Assembly (NCBI GenBank): GCA_015680685.1
Contig: MNCI01010074.1
Coordinates: 46,305-110,304 of the forward strand
Length of the DNA stretch: 64,000 nucleotides
Source: Gnetum montanum
Taxonomy: Eukaryota; Streptophyta; Gnetopsida; Gnetales; Gnetaceae
Direction of reading: 5' to 3'
Each line of letters starts with the position of its first letter. The stretch's first letter is position 1. The position numbers and the translations under genes were made by a program. A model generated the notes under the pieces. The model did no database searches. It had not been told where the DNA came from and saw only the letters and a program-made list of their open reading frames with translations. Positions 54,601-64,000 of the stretch are shown one piece after another.

Positions 54601-54660
54601 AGGTGCTCACTGGTCTCTAGCAACACTAAGGCCTAGATACCTCCAAATAGACTTAGTAGT

Positions 54661-55887
54661 TCAACATGAGTATGTGTTTGCTATTGTGAATGTTGAAATA
54701 GTTAAGTTGTGTATAAGACTGTAATTGGCTATCATGAAAGAGATACAACCAACTTTGTAAAATATTATGAGTTGTTGGAGATTTCTATTTTGTTCAATCA
54801 CTTAGTCTATATAGTCCTTACAATACCTACTTGTAAGAAATAAAATTTTGCCAAAACCATTGGAGCACAACCTTGCCAATCTACTCCTAATTTCCCCTAA
54901 AGAGAAAAAGTTACATAAGAAAACTAGAAATAGAACAAGATTCAATAGAAAGAGAAAGAAAAGAAAGTAGATTTATGTAAAAATATCAAATATTTAAGCA
55001 AGGTAAATTGATACAAGGAAACCCTTCATAATAAAGTTACCCCTAATTCAATATCTATGAACTATTCAAATTTTCTAGGCTCAAACAAGTAATTTCTTAA
55101 AGACAATCCTACTATACTACTAAACATTGTTGCATAAAACAACATGTATGAGTCTCTATTTTGATTAGATAATAGTTATTAATGATTGCATACAATAGAT
55201 ATTTTAAAGAATTTGACAATTTCTGATTGAAATACCAAGGGAATATACTTTAAAAAATCAAAAAAGCTATTTTAGTCCTATCAAAATACCAAAGATTTTT
55301 TAAACCCTTGGACTATTGATTTGCTTAATTAGCTTGTCTACAATAGAGGCTCTCTTACAGCAATCTTAATAGTAGCCTTAAACATTGCATAATAATAAAC
55401 TTTTCTATTAAATTACTCTTGAGGCTTTCCAACATGAGCTCTTCTATAGCAAATCTTAATAGGAGTCCACTATCATGTAACAAAGAACTATAAAGACGAT
55501 CTAAAAATCCAAAATTTAAATGCCAAGCATGATACTACCTAAACCACTAACTAAGCAACTAAAATAAAATAGGAAAGAATAAACTCATAGGACTAAAATA
55601 AAGTGGCCAAAATAATGTCTTTAGTAAGCCATCTTACAAGCAATCTTCCAGTTTCTTCTTTCCAAAAAGCTTCCTTCTCAAACTCTACCTTTGAAGATCC
55701 TTTTATAATAACCTTAGGGTAGTTACAATAAGCATGATAAGTTAATGGTATTACAAATATCTAGGGGTATTAAATGATAACCATCCTAGGGTTTATAACC
55801 TCCATAGAAAGTTATTAGAAATTTGAGCTATGGTTGCCAAGTGTTTTCTTGACAACAAATATCATGGAGATCATCATAGGAAGTTAT

Positions 55888-55930
<43 letters not shown>

Positions 55931-58900
55931 AATACATATCTCCTAAGTCTCCTCTTCCATAAAAATATCCCCTTTTGAAGTAAATAAAAGTAAAGGTGTT
56001 AAGATAAAACCATGGGTTTTAGCAAATTAATAGAATTGGTGCCACATGATTAATTTTTCAAATGATAACAACTAGGTAGGCATTTTTCTCATTTTAATTT
56101 AACAACCCAAACTATCAAACTATTGTGAGGCATCCAAGTATTAGCAAAAAGCTTGAGATAAATGGTGGATGTAGATTGTAACCTCTGCACTTGTCATTGC
56201 CCTTGAAATACACTTGCATCTCCTCGATGGATGCCACGATGAAATCTGGAGACAAGTTTTGTTGCAATCTCCAATATGCAACCAAACTGTAAATAATTAT
56301 AGCTAACTGCTTGGTATTTTGGTGCGTCTTTTTCTTTTAAAATCAAAATGATGATGTTTCCTCTCGCAATTTCCACCCTCCAAAATCTTTTAACACTAAG
56401 CCATTGTGGATGTCATTGCCACCAACAATGATGAATTTTGGGATGTGTGTGATGCATGGCCTGTGTTGGTTCATGGGTATGGTGCTTGTGCTTACCAGTT
56501 GCTCTCATGGCTTTGTAAATTGAATTTCTAACTTGAGTGGAATCTGACCCTTTTCTGGTACTCTTCTCTTTCTTTTGAAAACTTTATTGTTAAAATCATT
56601 AATCTCTATATTTTAGCTTACCTCTGACAAGAATTGTTGTGTATGTGGTAGGAATTGATCAATTTTAATGCCCTAAATATGATAGCATGGAGAATACATG
56701 ATAAGTGTTTGATGAAATGTTATACATAGTAACATGCTTTACCATGTTTGTTGTCTACTTGAGCCATTTGATTTGAGTCTTTCCTTAACTTGACTAGAAA
56801 AATATAATCCAAAGGATTTGATGTTGTAAACTTGATTCAAGTTTTCCATTTCTCTAGAGAAGATTTAGCTAGCATCATTCTTTACAATTCTTGGTTTTGC
56901 CATCTGGATAGTTCTACAAGGATGTATATATTTTCTTCCATTTTAAATTTTTTAGAATTTCAGTGCAGGGAATAAACTTAAGGAAATTAACTTCTCCAAA
57001 AGTATAGAAGTTTAATTAATGGCATGGAAATTAAACTCCCAAAATTTTGTGAGAGATATGTTAAACCTTCATAAGTTTTTGATGTTTCTAGATTTTTATC
57101 AACTGTATTATTTCTATGGGCTGTTTGTTTCATTGGATTAATTCTTGAGTACGCAGACTCATTTTATCATTGTTTGTAAAGATATGATTGTTGGCCATAT
57201 TCATAATAAATATTTTCAAAAATCTCATTTTCTTAACAATGTTTCATAGATGTTAGTGATAATGACCTCCATCTTTAATTCGGCCTTTGCCTCTTCTTTT
57301 CTTGGTTTTTAAAAATGCTTATACATGCAGTCCATCCCATATATCTCACTATATATATCAGGCTTGTTTTACTTCACTTCTGTTGTACTGAATTCCTATT
57401 TTCAAAATTGCACAATGCAAAGAATATAACAACTATTACTGATAGTTCTTTGTTGCTCATTATTTTAACAAGAATGATTATAGTTTACCTTTGAGAAGGT
57501 GACTGATTGTTAGATAGATTTTTATGAAACTTTGCAAATAACTCAATCTTTCTACCATATTTTAATCAATGAATGCTCATTTAATCATTTTAATCTAATA
57601 AATTCTTTTAAACCATATTGGTGTTAATAAAAATTCTCAAGCACTACTCCTTTTAAATCATAAACCACTACTCCATGGAATGGATTAAATGGCTAACATT
57701 TCTTTCCCCCATCTTAAATTCCTTAATGAATTAAGATATTTAGAATTATTTGCTAATACATCAACTTAAACACCACTATATCATGAATTTTATTAAACAT
57801 TTTTACAAAAAACACAAATACTTTTTTTAGGAAAACTTTCACCAAACTTAAGGTTTAATGAAATAAAAATCTCATTCCTAATAAGATTTAAAGAACTATA
57901 CATCAAGACTTTATACAAACTATTCAATGGATGGGAAGTGGATAGTTAAAATAACTTTCTTGGGAATCCTCTTATCTTAAATCCTTTTATACACTATTTC
58001 AGTTATAACTACTACATTGTCTTCATCCTTGCTTTCTTCAACTGTTCTTGTTTCCTTTGCATCCATCTCCTTTGCATCTACCTCTTTTGTTGATTCTTGT
58101 GGCCTATCCCAATTAGATACTTATGTATCTTGAGATACAAATGCCTCTCTCCCCAGGAATCATCTTAGTTAGAATTCTTGATTTTCTACTTGACTGTCAC
58201 ATTCATGAAATCTACCCCAAACATTGGCTTCTATAGAAAGTCTACTAGTAAGAAACATGAACTCATCAGAAAGACAAAGTAGGAATGGACTTCCTCTTGA
58301 TTCTCCACAAGCTTTTGCTTTGCAATAAGCTCTTAGAGAACATGTTCCAGGTAGCATCCCATTACATATGGAATAAATGGTCTTCCCATTGCGCTCTCAC
58401 CAAGAACCATCCTCTCTCAAACCTACACTCTTTGCTAGCTTTCTTTATTCACACTTTGAACTGGAAAATAATGTAATCTTAAGCAATCCATGTTTCTTCT
58501 TATAGTAGTAAATAAATTTGAAATTTCCACCAAATCTTGCTAACCAACCTTGCCACCTTTGTCCATATTAATTGCTTTCTAATCATTATACATAAGTCAA
58601 TTTGAATTTTACCATTCAGTTGTTGGAATTACTTCCCACTAAATAATTAATGAACCACCACTTCCACTTTACTCATCTCAAGTAATGATTACTTAGGATA
58701 ATATAAATTGAATAATTCAACCAATGTTTTTAATTAAATATCTTTAAACTCATACTTAACATGAACATATGTTAGTTTTTATTTTATTTTATTTTATTTT
58801 AAAATACTAAATAAACTTACTTAACCATACAGATAGAACATATATGTCATGGTTAAACATGACATTAATCTAATACATTTCCTATATACAAAATTTTATT

Positions 58901-59006
58901 ATTTATTACTATATATATTCAACAACATTATAATTGCATACTTATATATATTATTACACTATGTACGTATATTAATTTGTATAGAGATATTTAAGTCATG
59001 GGCAGT
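54661..59006. other. Unassigned DNA between M and L
   Basis: AT-rich, mostly closed in all frames. Contains a (GA)n run (55891-55928) and an ATTTT run near 58782-58800. Around 58000-58460 the minus strand has protein-like pieces (GMLPGTCSLRAYCKAKACG; DAKEMDAKE) that may be a gene relic. No element ends seen. Confidence 0.55.
55891..55928. repeat. (GA)n microsatellite
   Basis: About 19 uninterrupted GA dinucleotides followed by GGGA. Likely polymorphic. Confidence 0.97.
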
Positions 59007-59570
59007 TGATGAAGCGCTAAGCAGTCAATGTGTCGACGTGGCCGCGTATACGGGGCCTCGTATATGCGGCCATGTCTACGTGGCCCAGTCGACGCATCCC
59101 TCCATGTGTCTACGTGGCCCCATTTACGCAAAGCCTATTTTAGCCTATAAATAAGTGGCCCTCTGCCACACCTAGGTACCTTTCTAGTAGTTGTAGCGAA
59201 GCCCTTGCATTTTGTTTCTATAGGAGTTAGAATATTTCCCAATGCATGCCCACAGTGTGATGCTTGTAATTTTATGGCACCTTTATTCGAGTGTGACGTA
59301 CTTGGACGTGCACATGACCAGAAATAAAAATCGAGATTACTTCATCATTGCAGCATTCACTTAGATTTAATTTTTTAATTGTTATTGTTATTTATTGTTT
59401 TCTTAGTTAATATTTCTTTACCATCATTTATTATTCTTGTTGTTAACTGTGGAATGAGTATGACTTAATCACAAGCATTTAAGTGTGACTACTTGGTAAC
59501 CCAATAGCGTACCTAGGATTTGCGCTTGGTAATCCCAGTAGTAGTTGTGCACAAGGTCCAAGATGTGTAC
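59007..59570 (+). mobile_element. 5' LTR of L, 5' part
   Basis: Starts TGATGAAGCGCTAAG. U3 has GTCGACGTGGCC, GTATACGGGG and GTCTACGTGG words. TATAAATA at 59146-59153. It matches the 3' LTR until about 59570, where a repeat and a gap replace the expected end and primer site. Confidence 0.85.
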
Positions 59571-59594
59571 ACACGAAGACAACATAAACATAAA

Positions 59595-59672
59595 CGAATA
59601 TTATGACAATGAAGATCCAATGAATATTATGACAATGAAGATCCAACGAATATTATGACAATGAAGATTGGA
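59595..59672. repeat. Three 26-bp tandem copies beside the gap
   Basis: Units 59595-59620, 59621-59646 and 59647-59672 share GAATATTATGACAATGAAGA. Flanking words such as AAGACAACAT and ATAAACATAAA also recur on both sides. Not present in the other LTR. Confidence 0.88.
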
Positions 59673-59768
59673 GTACGCAACCCAAGGTGGGGGTTTCCTA
59701 TAAACATAAATGAAGACAACATCATCCCAACGCACGAAAGCATAACTTACCTAATGACGATGAACCCC

Positions 59769-59840
59769 NNNNNNNNNNNNNNNNNNNNNNNNNNNNNNNN
59801 NNNNNNNNNNNNNNNNNNNNNNNNNNNNNNNNNNNNNNNN
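59769..59840. other. Assembly gap, 72 Ns
   Basis: Removes the gag N-terminus and probably the primer site of L. Real size unknown: about 1 kb of gag and leader is missing compared with the other elements. Confidence 0.9.
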
Positions 59841-60612
59841 TTTACAAGCCTTCTACGATGCCTGTACATGGAACAATATTGATAATGGGTGGCAAAAACT
59901 TAAGCTCTTTCCTCTAACACTCATTGGCCAAGAAAAAGTATGATATAGGTTGTTAAAACCAAAATCAATTCGACGTTAGCCGACAATGGTAGAACTCTTC
60001 AAGGAAAGATATCAAACCTATGTGAGAGTGTCAGCCTTGAGGAGACAAATCCAAGAATGGAAACAAGCGCAACATGAACCCTTGGACATGGCCTTAGAAA
60101 GATATTATGCACTGTTAAACAACTGCCTAGGCCATGGGTTCTCCAAGGAAAGGCTAATGTACCATATCATAGATGCGCTCCGTAATGAAACAAGGGAGAT
60201 CCTAGGGATGTACACCCGAGGTCAACTATATGAGCTACAAACCCATCAATTCCAAGAGCTTATTGAGAGGGTAGCAAAAGAAGAAGGAGAAATAGCCAAA
60301 TGGGAGAATGTTGAAAGTTCTCAACAGGACCAAATTCTCAACTTAACAAGGATCCATGATCATGAAGAGGAGAAATCAACTCACTTCAAGGAGGTGGAAT
60401 CATATTTTCCAATTCTACAATCACTAGATGAAATTGAGGCAAAGATCAATAAGATGATGGACCGAGTACATGAAATATGTGGAGAATATGCCAACATTAT
60501 TAGAGGAAGAACTATGCCAAATCAAGAAACAGGACAGGACACCACGCAACAATTGAAACAAAGGGTAGAAGAGAATAAGGATAATAACTCAACTGCTAAT
60601 CATACGTATTGA
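59841..60612 (+). pseudogene. gag of L (best preserved gag domain)
   Basis: After the gap: LQAFYDAC, WQKLKLFPLTLIG, then 208 open codons (59986-60612) with MVELFKERYQTYVRVSALRR, YYALLNNCLGHGF, LRNETREILGMYTRGQL and an acidic/coiled-coil-like C-terminal half with EEIEAKINKMMDRV-type residues. Only two or three stops occur between 59841 and 59986. Right after it comes C-x2-C..DHPKGQC (60611-60655), the zinc knuckle, with one stop inside. Confidence 0.88.
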
Positions 60613-60655
60613 TGTAATGTTTGTCTATAAGATCACCCCAAAGGCCAATGTCTAG

Positions 60656-61500
60656 TTTTGTCACATTTACATGAGCATTGGGGAGGGATGTTACATCCAG
60701 ATTTCATACAAAAATATTGGGTTCAACCATAGTGGAAAAAACCTTAATCGTGGGGGAGGCCACTGCCAACTAGACCATACCCTTCGTATGTCCCAACACC
60801 AAATGCTTATTATGTTCAACACCCTATTTCTCCAACAAGATCAACATCCTCTACCTCACCTCATCATTATCATTCTCCTGAGTACTATCCACCCATGTCC
60901 TCTCCAACAAGATCACCACCTCATGTGCCTTACAATTCTCCTCAACCTCAATATTCTCATACTTCACCTCCTTCTACATCACCGCCAGCTATGCCAAAAT
61001 ATTTTGCACCACAACACCAACCCACAAACGTTACTTGTGCTGCTACTGTCAATAGTAGTGGAGGTCCTTCACAACATTGAAGGCGTCCCTTCTTTATATG
61101 TGACTGTCAAAAGGGACACAAGAATTTAGAAACCACTGCATACACAAACTCAGCACAAATCCAACACTATGGTGCATCTTCCTATTCGAACCCAGCGCCT
61201 CATGTTACCTCATCAAGGCCACCACTCAATACTCCAACAACCATGGGGCCCAATGAATATTTCCACATGGGGAGACATGTTGATCCTTGCATACCATTTT
61301 ACGGTCACAAGTACCATAGTGGATCAACTCTTTATAAATTAACCACATCTTATAACTTGTCCCACTATGTCAACTCTAATCAAGTGTGTGAACCCCAATG
61401 GGGTAAGTATGACTAGGTCCCAATATTTCCAACATGCAAGGATTCCCACCTTCCATTTATTAATTCTAGCCATGCTCAACCATTTAGCTATGGGGGATAT
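60656..61500 (+). pseudogene. Proline-rich Gag tail of L
   Basis: Pro/Ser/Gln/Tyr-rich frame with SSPTRSPPHVPYNSPQPQYS and SPPAMPKYFAPQHQP, then a stop at about 61080 and FFICDCQKGHKN-like residues, then PHVTSSRPPLNTPTTMGPNE. It ends at FSYGGYPPF, encoded by the internal polypurine tract. Confidence 0.7.
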
Positions 61501-61502
61501 CC
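61486..61502 (+). promoter_or_regulatory. Internal polypurine tract of L
   Basis: TTAGCTATGGGGGATATCC, about 1.86 kb before the 3' polypurine tract. Confidence 0.7.
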
Positions 61503-62688
61503 TCCATTCTAACAACACAGAATTAATAAATGTTTTTCTCGTTTCTTTAATTTTTCAACTTTTTGTTTTTCAGTTTTTCACCTTTTAATTTATTGTTTTA
61601 TCTTTTTGACATTTTATCTTTTTATGAGTAATCTCATCCATGAATAAGACTCTCATGTGGCTCATTGGTTGAGGTGTTATTCTATCCTATCAAGTCTCAA
61701 GTGACTAATTATTTGAATAGTGAGCCCATCAAATCCACCCAACCATTCTATTAATAAGAGGTTCTACTATGGGTACGATGATATTCTTGACATCATTAAA
61801 ACTTAAAGTAATTTTGTGTTCATTATGCCTAGAGCGAAGAAGGATGGACTAAGAGGGAATGGCCAAGGTGTGACATCTATAAGTGCTATCATGCAGCTTG
61901 GTTGTACTAAGATCCTTGTAGATCTAATGAAAAATGGGAGTAAGAGTATTAAAGGCATCCAACTTAAAAAAAAAGAGAGAAGAGTGTGCCAAAGTGGCCA
62001 AATAAAAAAAACTTTGCTGCAAAGAAATTCCAAGTCACTCCTCCCTTGCACAAAATGCCAAGTGATCATACACCTTACTATCATGGTGCTCTTATGGTTG
62101 TCCATCATTGGATGAAACAATGCGATGTCATTACTCAAAGGAATCGACTTGGTCTTGATTTTGGAACGACGGGCTAATGACACATTAATCATGCCTGACA
62201 CTCAAGATTTATTGTGCCCTAAGTTAGTTACTTCATGTCCCAATCTCTGCAATCCCTTCTCTGATTCATTCCATCTCGTTGTTCATGTATTATTGACTCG
62301 TGTCTTTTATAGCATTGAATTCATACCTCATCATGTTGGTATCAACATGTGTGTGTTTTGTTGCATCGGTATAGATTATATTTAACCCTTCTAGTGCCTA
62401 TAGACATCTTAAGGTGTGGTTATGCAAGGGCATATAGGTTGGAACCTACTTTGGGGAGGACCCACTTGCGTGACTTTTGTAATTTGTACTTGTTGCACAC
62501 CACCACATCATCTTATACCCTCCGAGTATTTCATTGCCAAATCTATTCTTTCCTTTATCATCATTTTATCAAACATTTCTCAAAACCAGGTCTGACATTA
62601 AACTTTTAGGGCAACTTCCTTGAAAAATTTCTAACTCTAAAATCATACTAACTTAAGAATGTAACATTTATTAAAGGCAATGAGTAAG
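61503..62688 (+). other. Post-gag region of L, non-coding
   Basis: AT-rich. Blocks such as TGGTTATGCAAGGGCAT (about 62418-62434) and ACTTTTGTAATTTGTACTTG resemble A2 (41858-41945), so the region is homologous to that of family A. No gene seen. Confidence 0.65.
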
Positions 62689-62750
62689 GTATGAAATCAT
62701 TGAACTTTTTTTAATAACCTTATTAAAAATTGATCTTTGTGTGATTATAG
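62689..62750 (+). other. Intron-like module, 62 nt, L copy
   Basis: GAGTAAG|GTATGAAATC donor, T-rich centre with TTTAATAAC box, GTGTGATTATAG acceptor followed at once by ATG (62751-62753). Both splice dinucleotides are intact. Confidence 0.66.
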
Positions 62751-63190
62751 ATGGCCCCTAAAAGAAGACAACAAGGAGGACCTTCTCAAGGTGCAACTGA
62801 ACAACCTAGGGGAGGCAAAGGCCAAGGACCTCATGCAGAACATGCAGAGCAGAAGGAAATCATTCAGCATTCATCATGAAACTCCTGTTACTACATTATC
62901 TATCCAAGAAAAGGGATGAGAGGTTAGGGTTCGAGCCTATGAAGAGGAATGATGGCTATTTGCGGCATGGCATGTCAAGGCCAATTCAAGTGTTCCTACA
63001 GCTGCTGTGTCCATGAAAAGTGCTGACTCTATCAAACATTAGAACATTAGCATGGACAACTTATAATCCTCAAATAGAAGAGGAGAAACATTAGGTGCTT
63101 CTTCAATGGTATCAATCTCAGAAGCCTGATGCACAGGACAAAGGAAATGCACGTATGGAGGAGCCACCACTATCGGGAACCCCATGAGTT
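62751..63190 (+). pseudogene. ORF3 remnant of L
   Basis: MAPKRRQQGGPSQGATEQPR opens a basic, Gly/Gln/His-rich frame that stops after about 42 codons. Further pieces in other frames (YEEE.WLFAAWHVKANSS; ARMEEPPLSGTP) reach 63190. The N-terminal MxxKR..GGPSQ and C-terminal MEEPPL match A1 and A2. Confidence 0.48.
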
Positions 63191-63361
63191 CCACAAGTTT
63201 TTTCTTTTGTGTCTGTGTCCAAATTTTGTTCAATTCTCCACTGCGGCATGAATAAATTTCTAGTCAGTCAATAATCTCATACCTATCCACTGTGTATTTA
63301 ATTGACCTTATTCCTCACTTTCTTTGACTCGAGGATGAGTTGTTATTCAGTCGTGGAGATA

Positions 63362-64000
63362 TGATGAAGCGCTAAGCAGTCGATGCGTTGACTAGGCCAC
63401 ATATATGGGGCCCCGTATATGTGGCCATGTCGATGCAGCCCCGTCGACGCATCCCTCCATGCATCGATGTGGCCCCGTTTACACAAAGCCTATTTTAGCC
63501 TATAAATAAGTGGCCCTCTACCACACCTAGGTACCTTTCTAGTAGTTGTAGTGAAGCCCTTGCATTTTGTTTCCATAGGAGTTAAAATATTTTCCCATTG
63601 CATGCCCACGGTGTGATTCTTGTAATTGTACGACACCTTTATTCAAGTGTGATGTACTTGGATGCACACATGATCAGAAATAAAGATCGAGATTACTTCA
63701 TCATTGCAGCATTCACTTAGATTTAATTGTTTAATTTTTATTATTAATTGTTATTTTTATTTATTATTTTCTTAGTTAATATTTCTTTACCATCATTTAT
63801 TATTCTTGTTGTTAACTGTGGAATGGGTATGACTTAATCACGAGCATTTAAGTGTGACTACTTAGTAACCCAGTAGCGTACCTAGAATTTGCGCTTGGTA
63901 ATCCCAGTAGTAGTCATGCACAAGGTCCAAGATGTGTACAGATGAATAAGGAACAGATGCTCATCGCACTTAGGTTAGCTTAGACCTCATTTCCTATTAC
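63362..64000 (+). mobile_element. 3' LTR of L, cut by the window end
   Basis: Starts TGATGAAGCGCTAAG after the CGTGGAGATA polypurine tract (63352-63361). TATAAATA at 63501-63508. At least 639 bp; the end lies outside the window. Confidence 0.88.

Larger units (their letters stand above)
53727..54660 (-). mobile_element. Internal 3' end of element M
   Basis: Begins with the polypurine tract and the GGAAGGTATGGGATTATTGA block also found in N1 and N2, so the layout is the same. It holds the ORF3-like stretch. Upstream (sense) of about 54660 no element feature is recognised, so M is truncated or its inner part is unfamiliar. Confidence 0.7.
59007..64000 (+). mobile_element. Element L: gag-only element, runs past the window end
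   Basis: Order: 5' LTR (59007 to about 59570, then rearranged DNA and a gap), gag, proline-rich tail, internal polypurine tract (61489-61502), post-gag DNA, intron-like module, ORF3, polypurine tract (63352-63361), 3' LTR from 63362. There is no protease, RT or integrase: the gag tail runs in frame into the tract (FSYGGYPPF). A third, independent pol deletion. Confidence 0.87.

Noticed and set aside
58169-58357. 62-codon minus-strand frame with Cys-rich start
   Set aside because: Short, broken on both sides and without homologue known to me; mentioned only as a possible relic in the unassigned interval.

Overview
The window is repeat-dense nuclear DNA from a large-genome plant, probably a seed plant. 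The evidence is Ty3/gypsy retrotransposons with an Athila/Tat-like polymerase (reverse transcriptase motif FMDDF), primer-binding sites matching plant tRNA-Asp, an L1-type LINE and CpG-depleted, AT-rich flanks. A gymnosperm is plausible but cannot be proved from this sequence. I see no intact host gene, no rRNA or tRNA gene and no CRISPR.

Layout. 1-3714 is unassigned flank. An old minus-strand element (A1) is split into 3715-6855 and 33666-37020. Between the halves lies unassigned DNA that took up element H (plus, 7172-31363, TSD AGTAG). N1 (minus, 16239-30492, TSD GTAAG) sits in H, and N2 (minus, 22791-30264, TSD CCATA) sits in the 5' LTR of N1. A solo LTR (31534-32487, TSD AAAGG) lies to the right of H. 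Next comes A2 (plus, 37057-51052), interrupted by K (minus, 42787-50396, TSD TCATG). K itself carries a 5'-truncated LINE (46847-47775, 15-bp TSD). Then follow an inverted LTR fragment (51053-51270), unassigned DNA, the 3' end of element M (minus, from 52847), more unassigned DNA, and element L (plus, 59007 to beyond the window end).

Only H retains reverse transcriptase, RNase H and integrase, all broken by stops. N1, N2 and K share one deletion that removes RT to integrase while keeping gag and a protease with an intact DSG triad. A1 has a different deletion ending just before RT, and L goes from gag straight to the internal polypurine tract. These look like non-autonomous, gag-bearing lineages that would have needed enzymes from H-type partners.

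Two structures recur across elements and were the main result of the hunt. First, a polypurine tract directly after the coding region and about 2 kb upstream of the true 3' polypurine tract. Second, downstream of it, an intron-like module of 60-62 nt (GT donor, CTAAT branch-like box, AG acceptor) whose acceptor abuts an ATG; it is seen in seven copies from several families and leads into a small, poorly conserved third reading frame. LTR promoters also carry family-specific arrays of short, often palindromic words (GATATC, GTCGAC, GTATAC) just upstream of the TATA box.

The assembly has three longer N runs plus a 12-base run, and four single Ns. Three of the single Ns are flanked by 41-46 bp exact duplications that look like unmerged contig overlaps.
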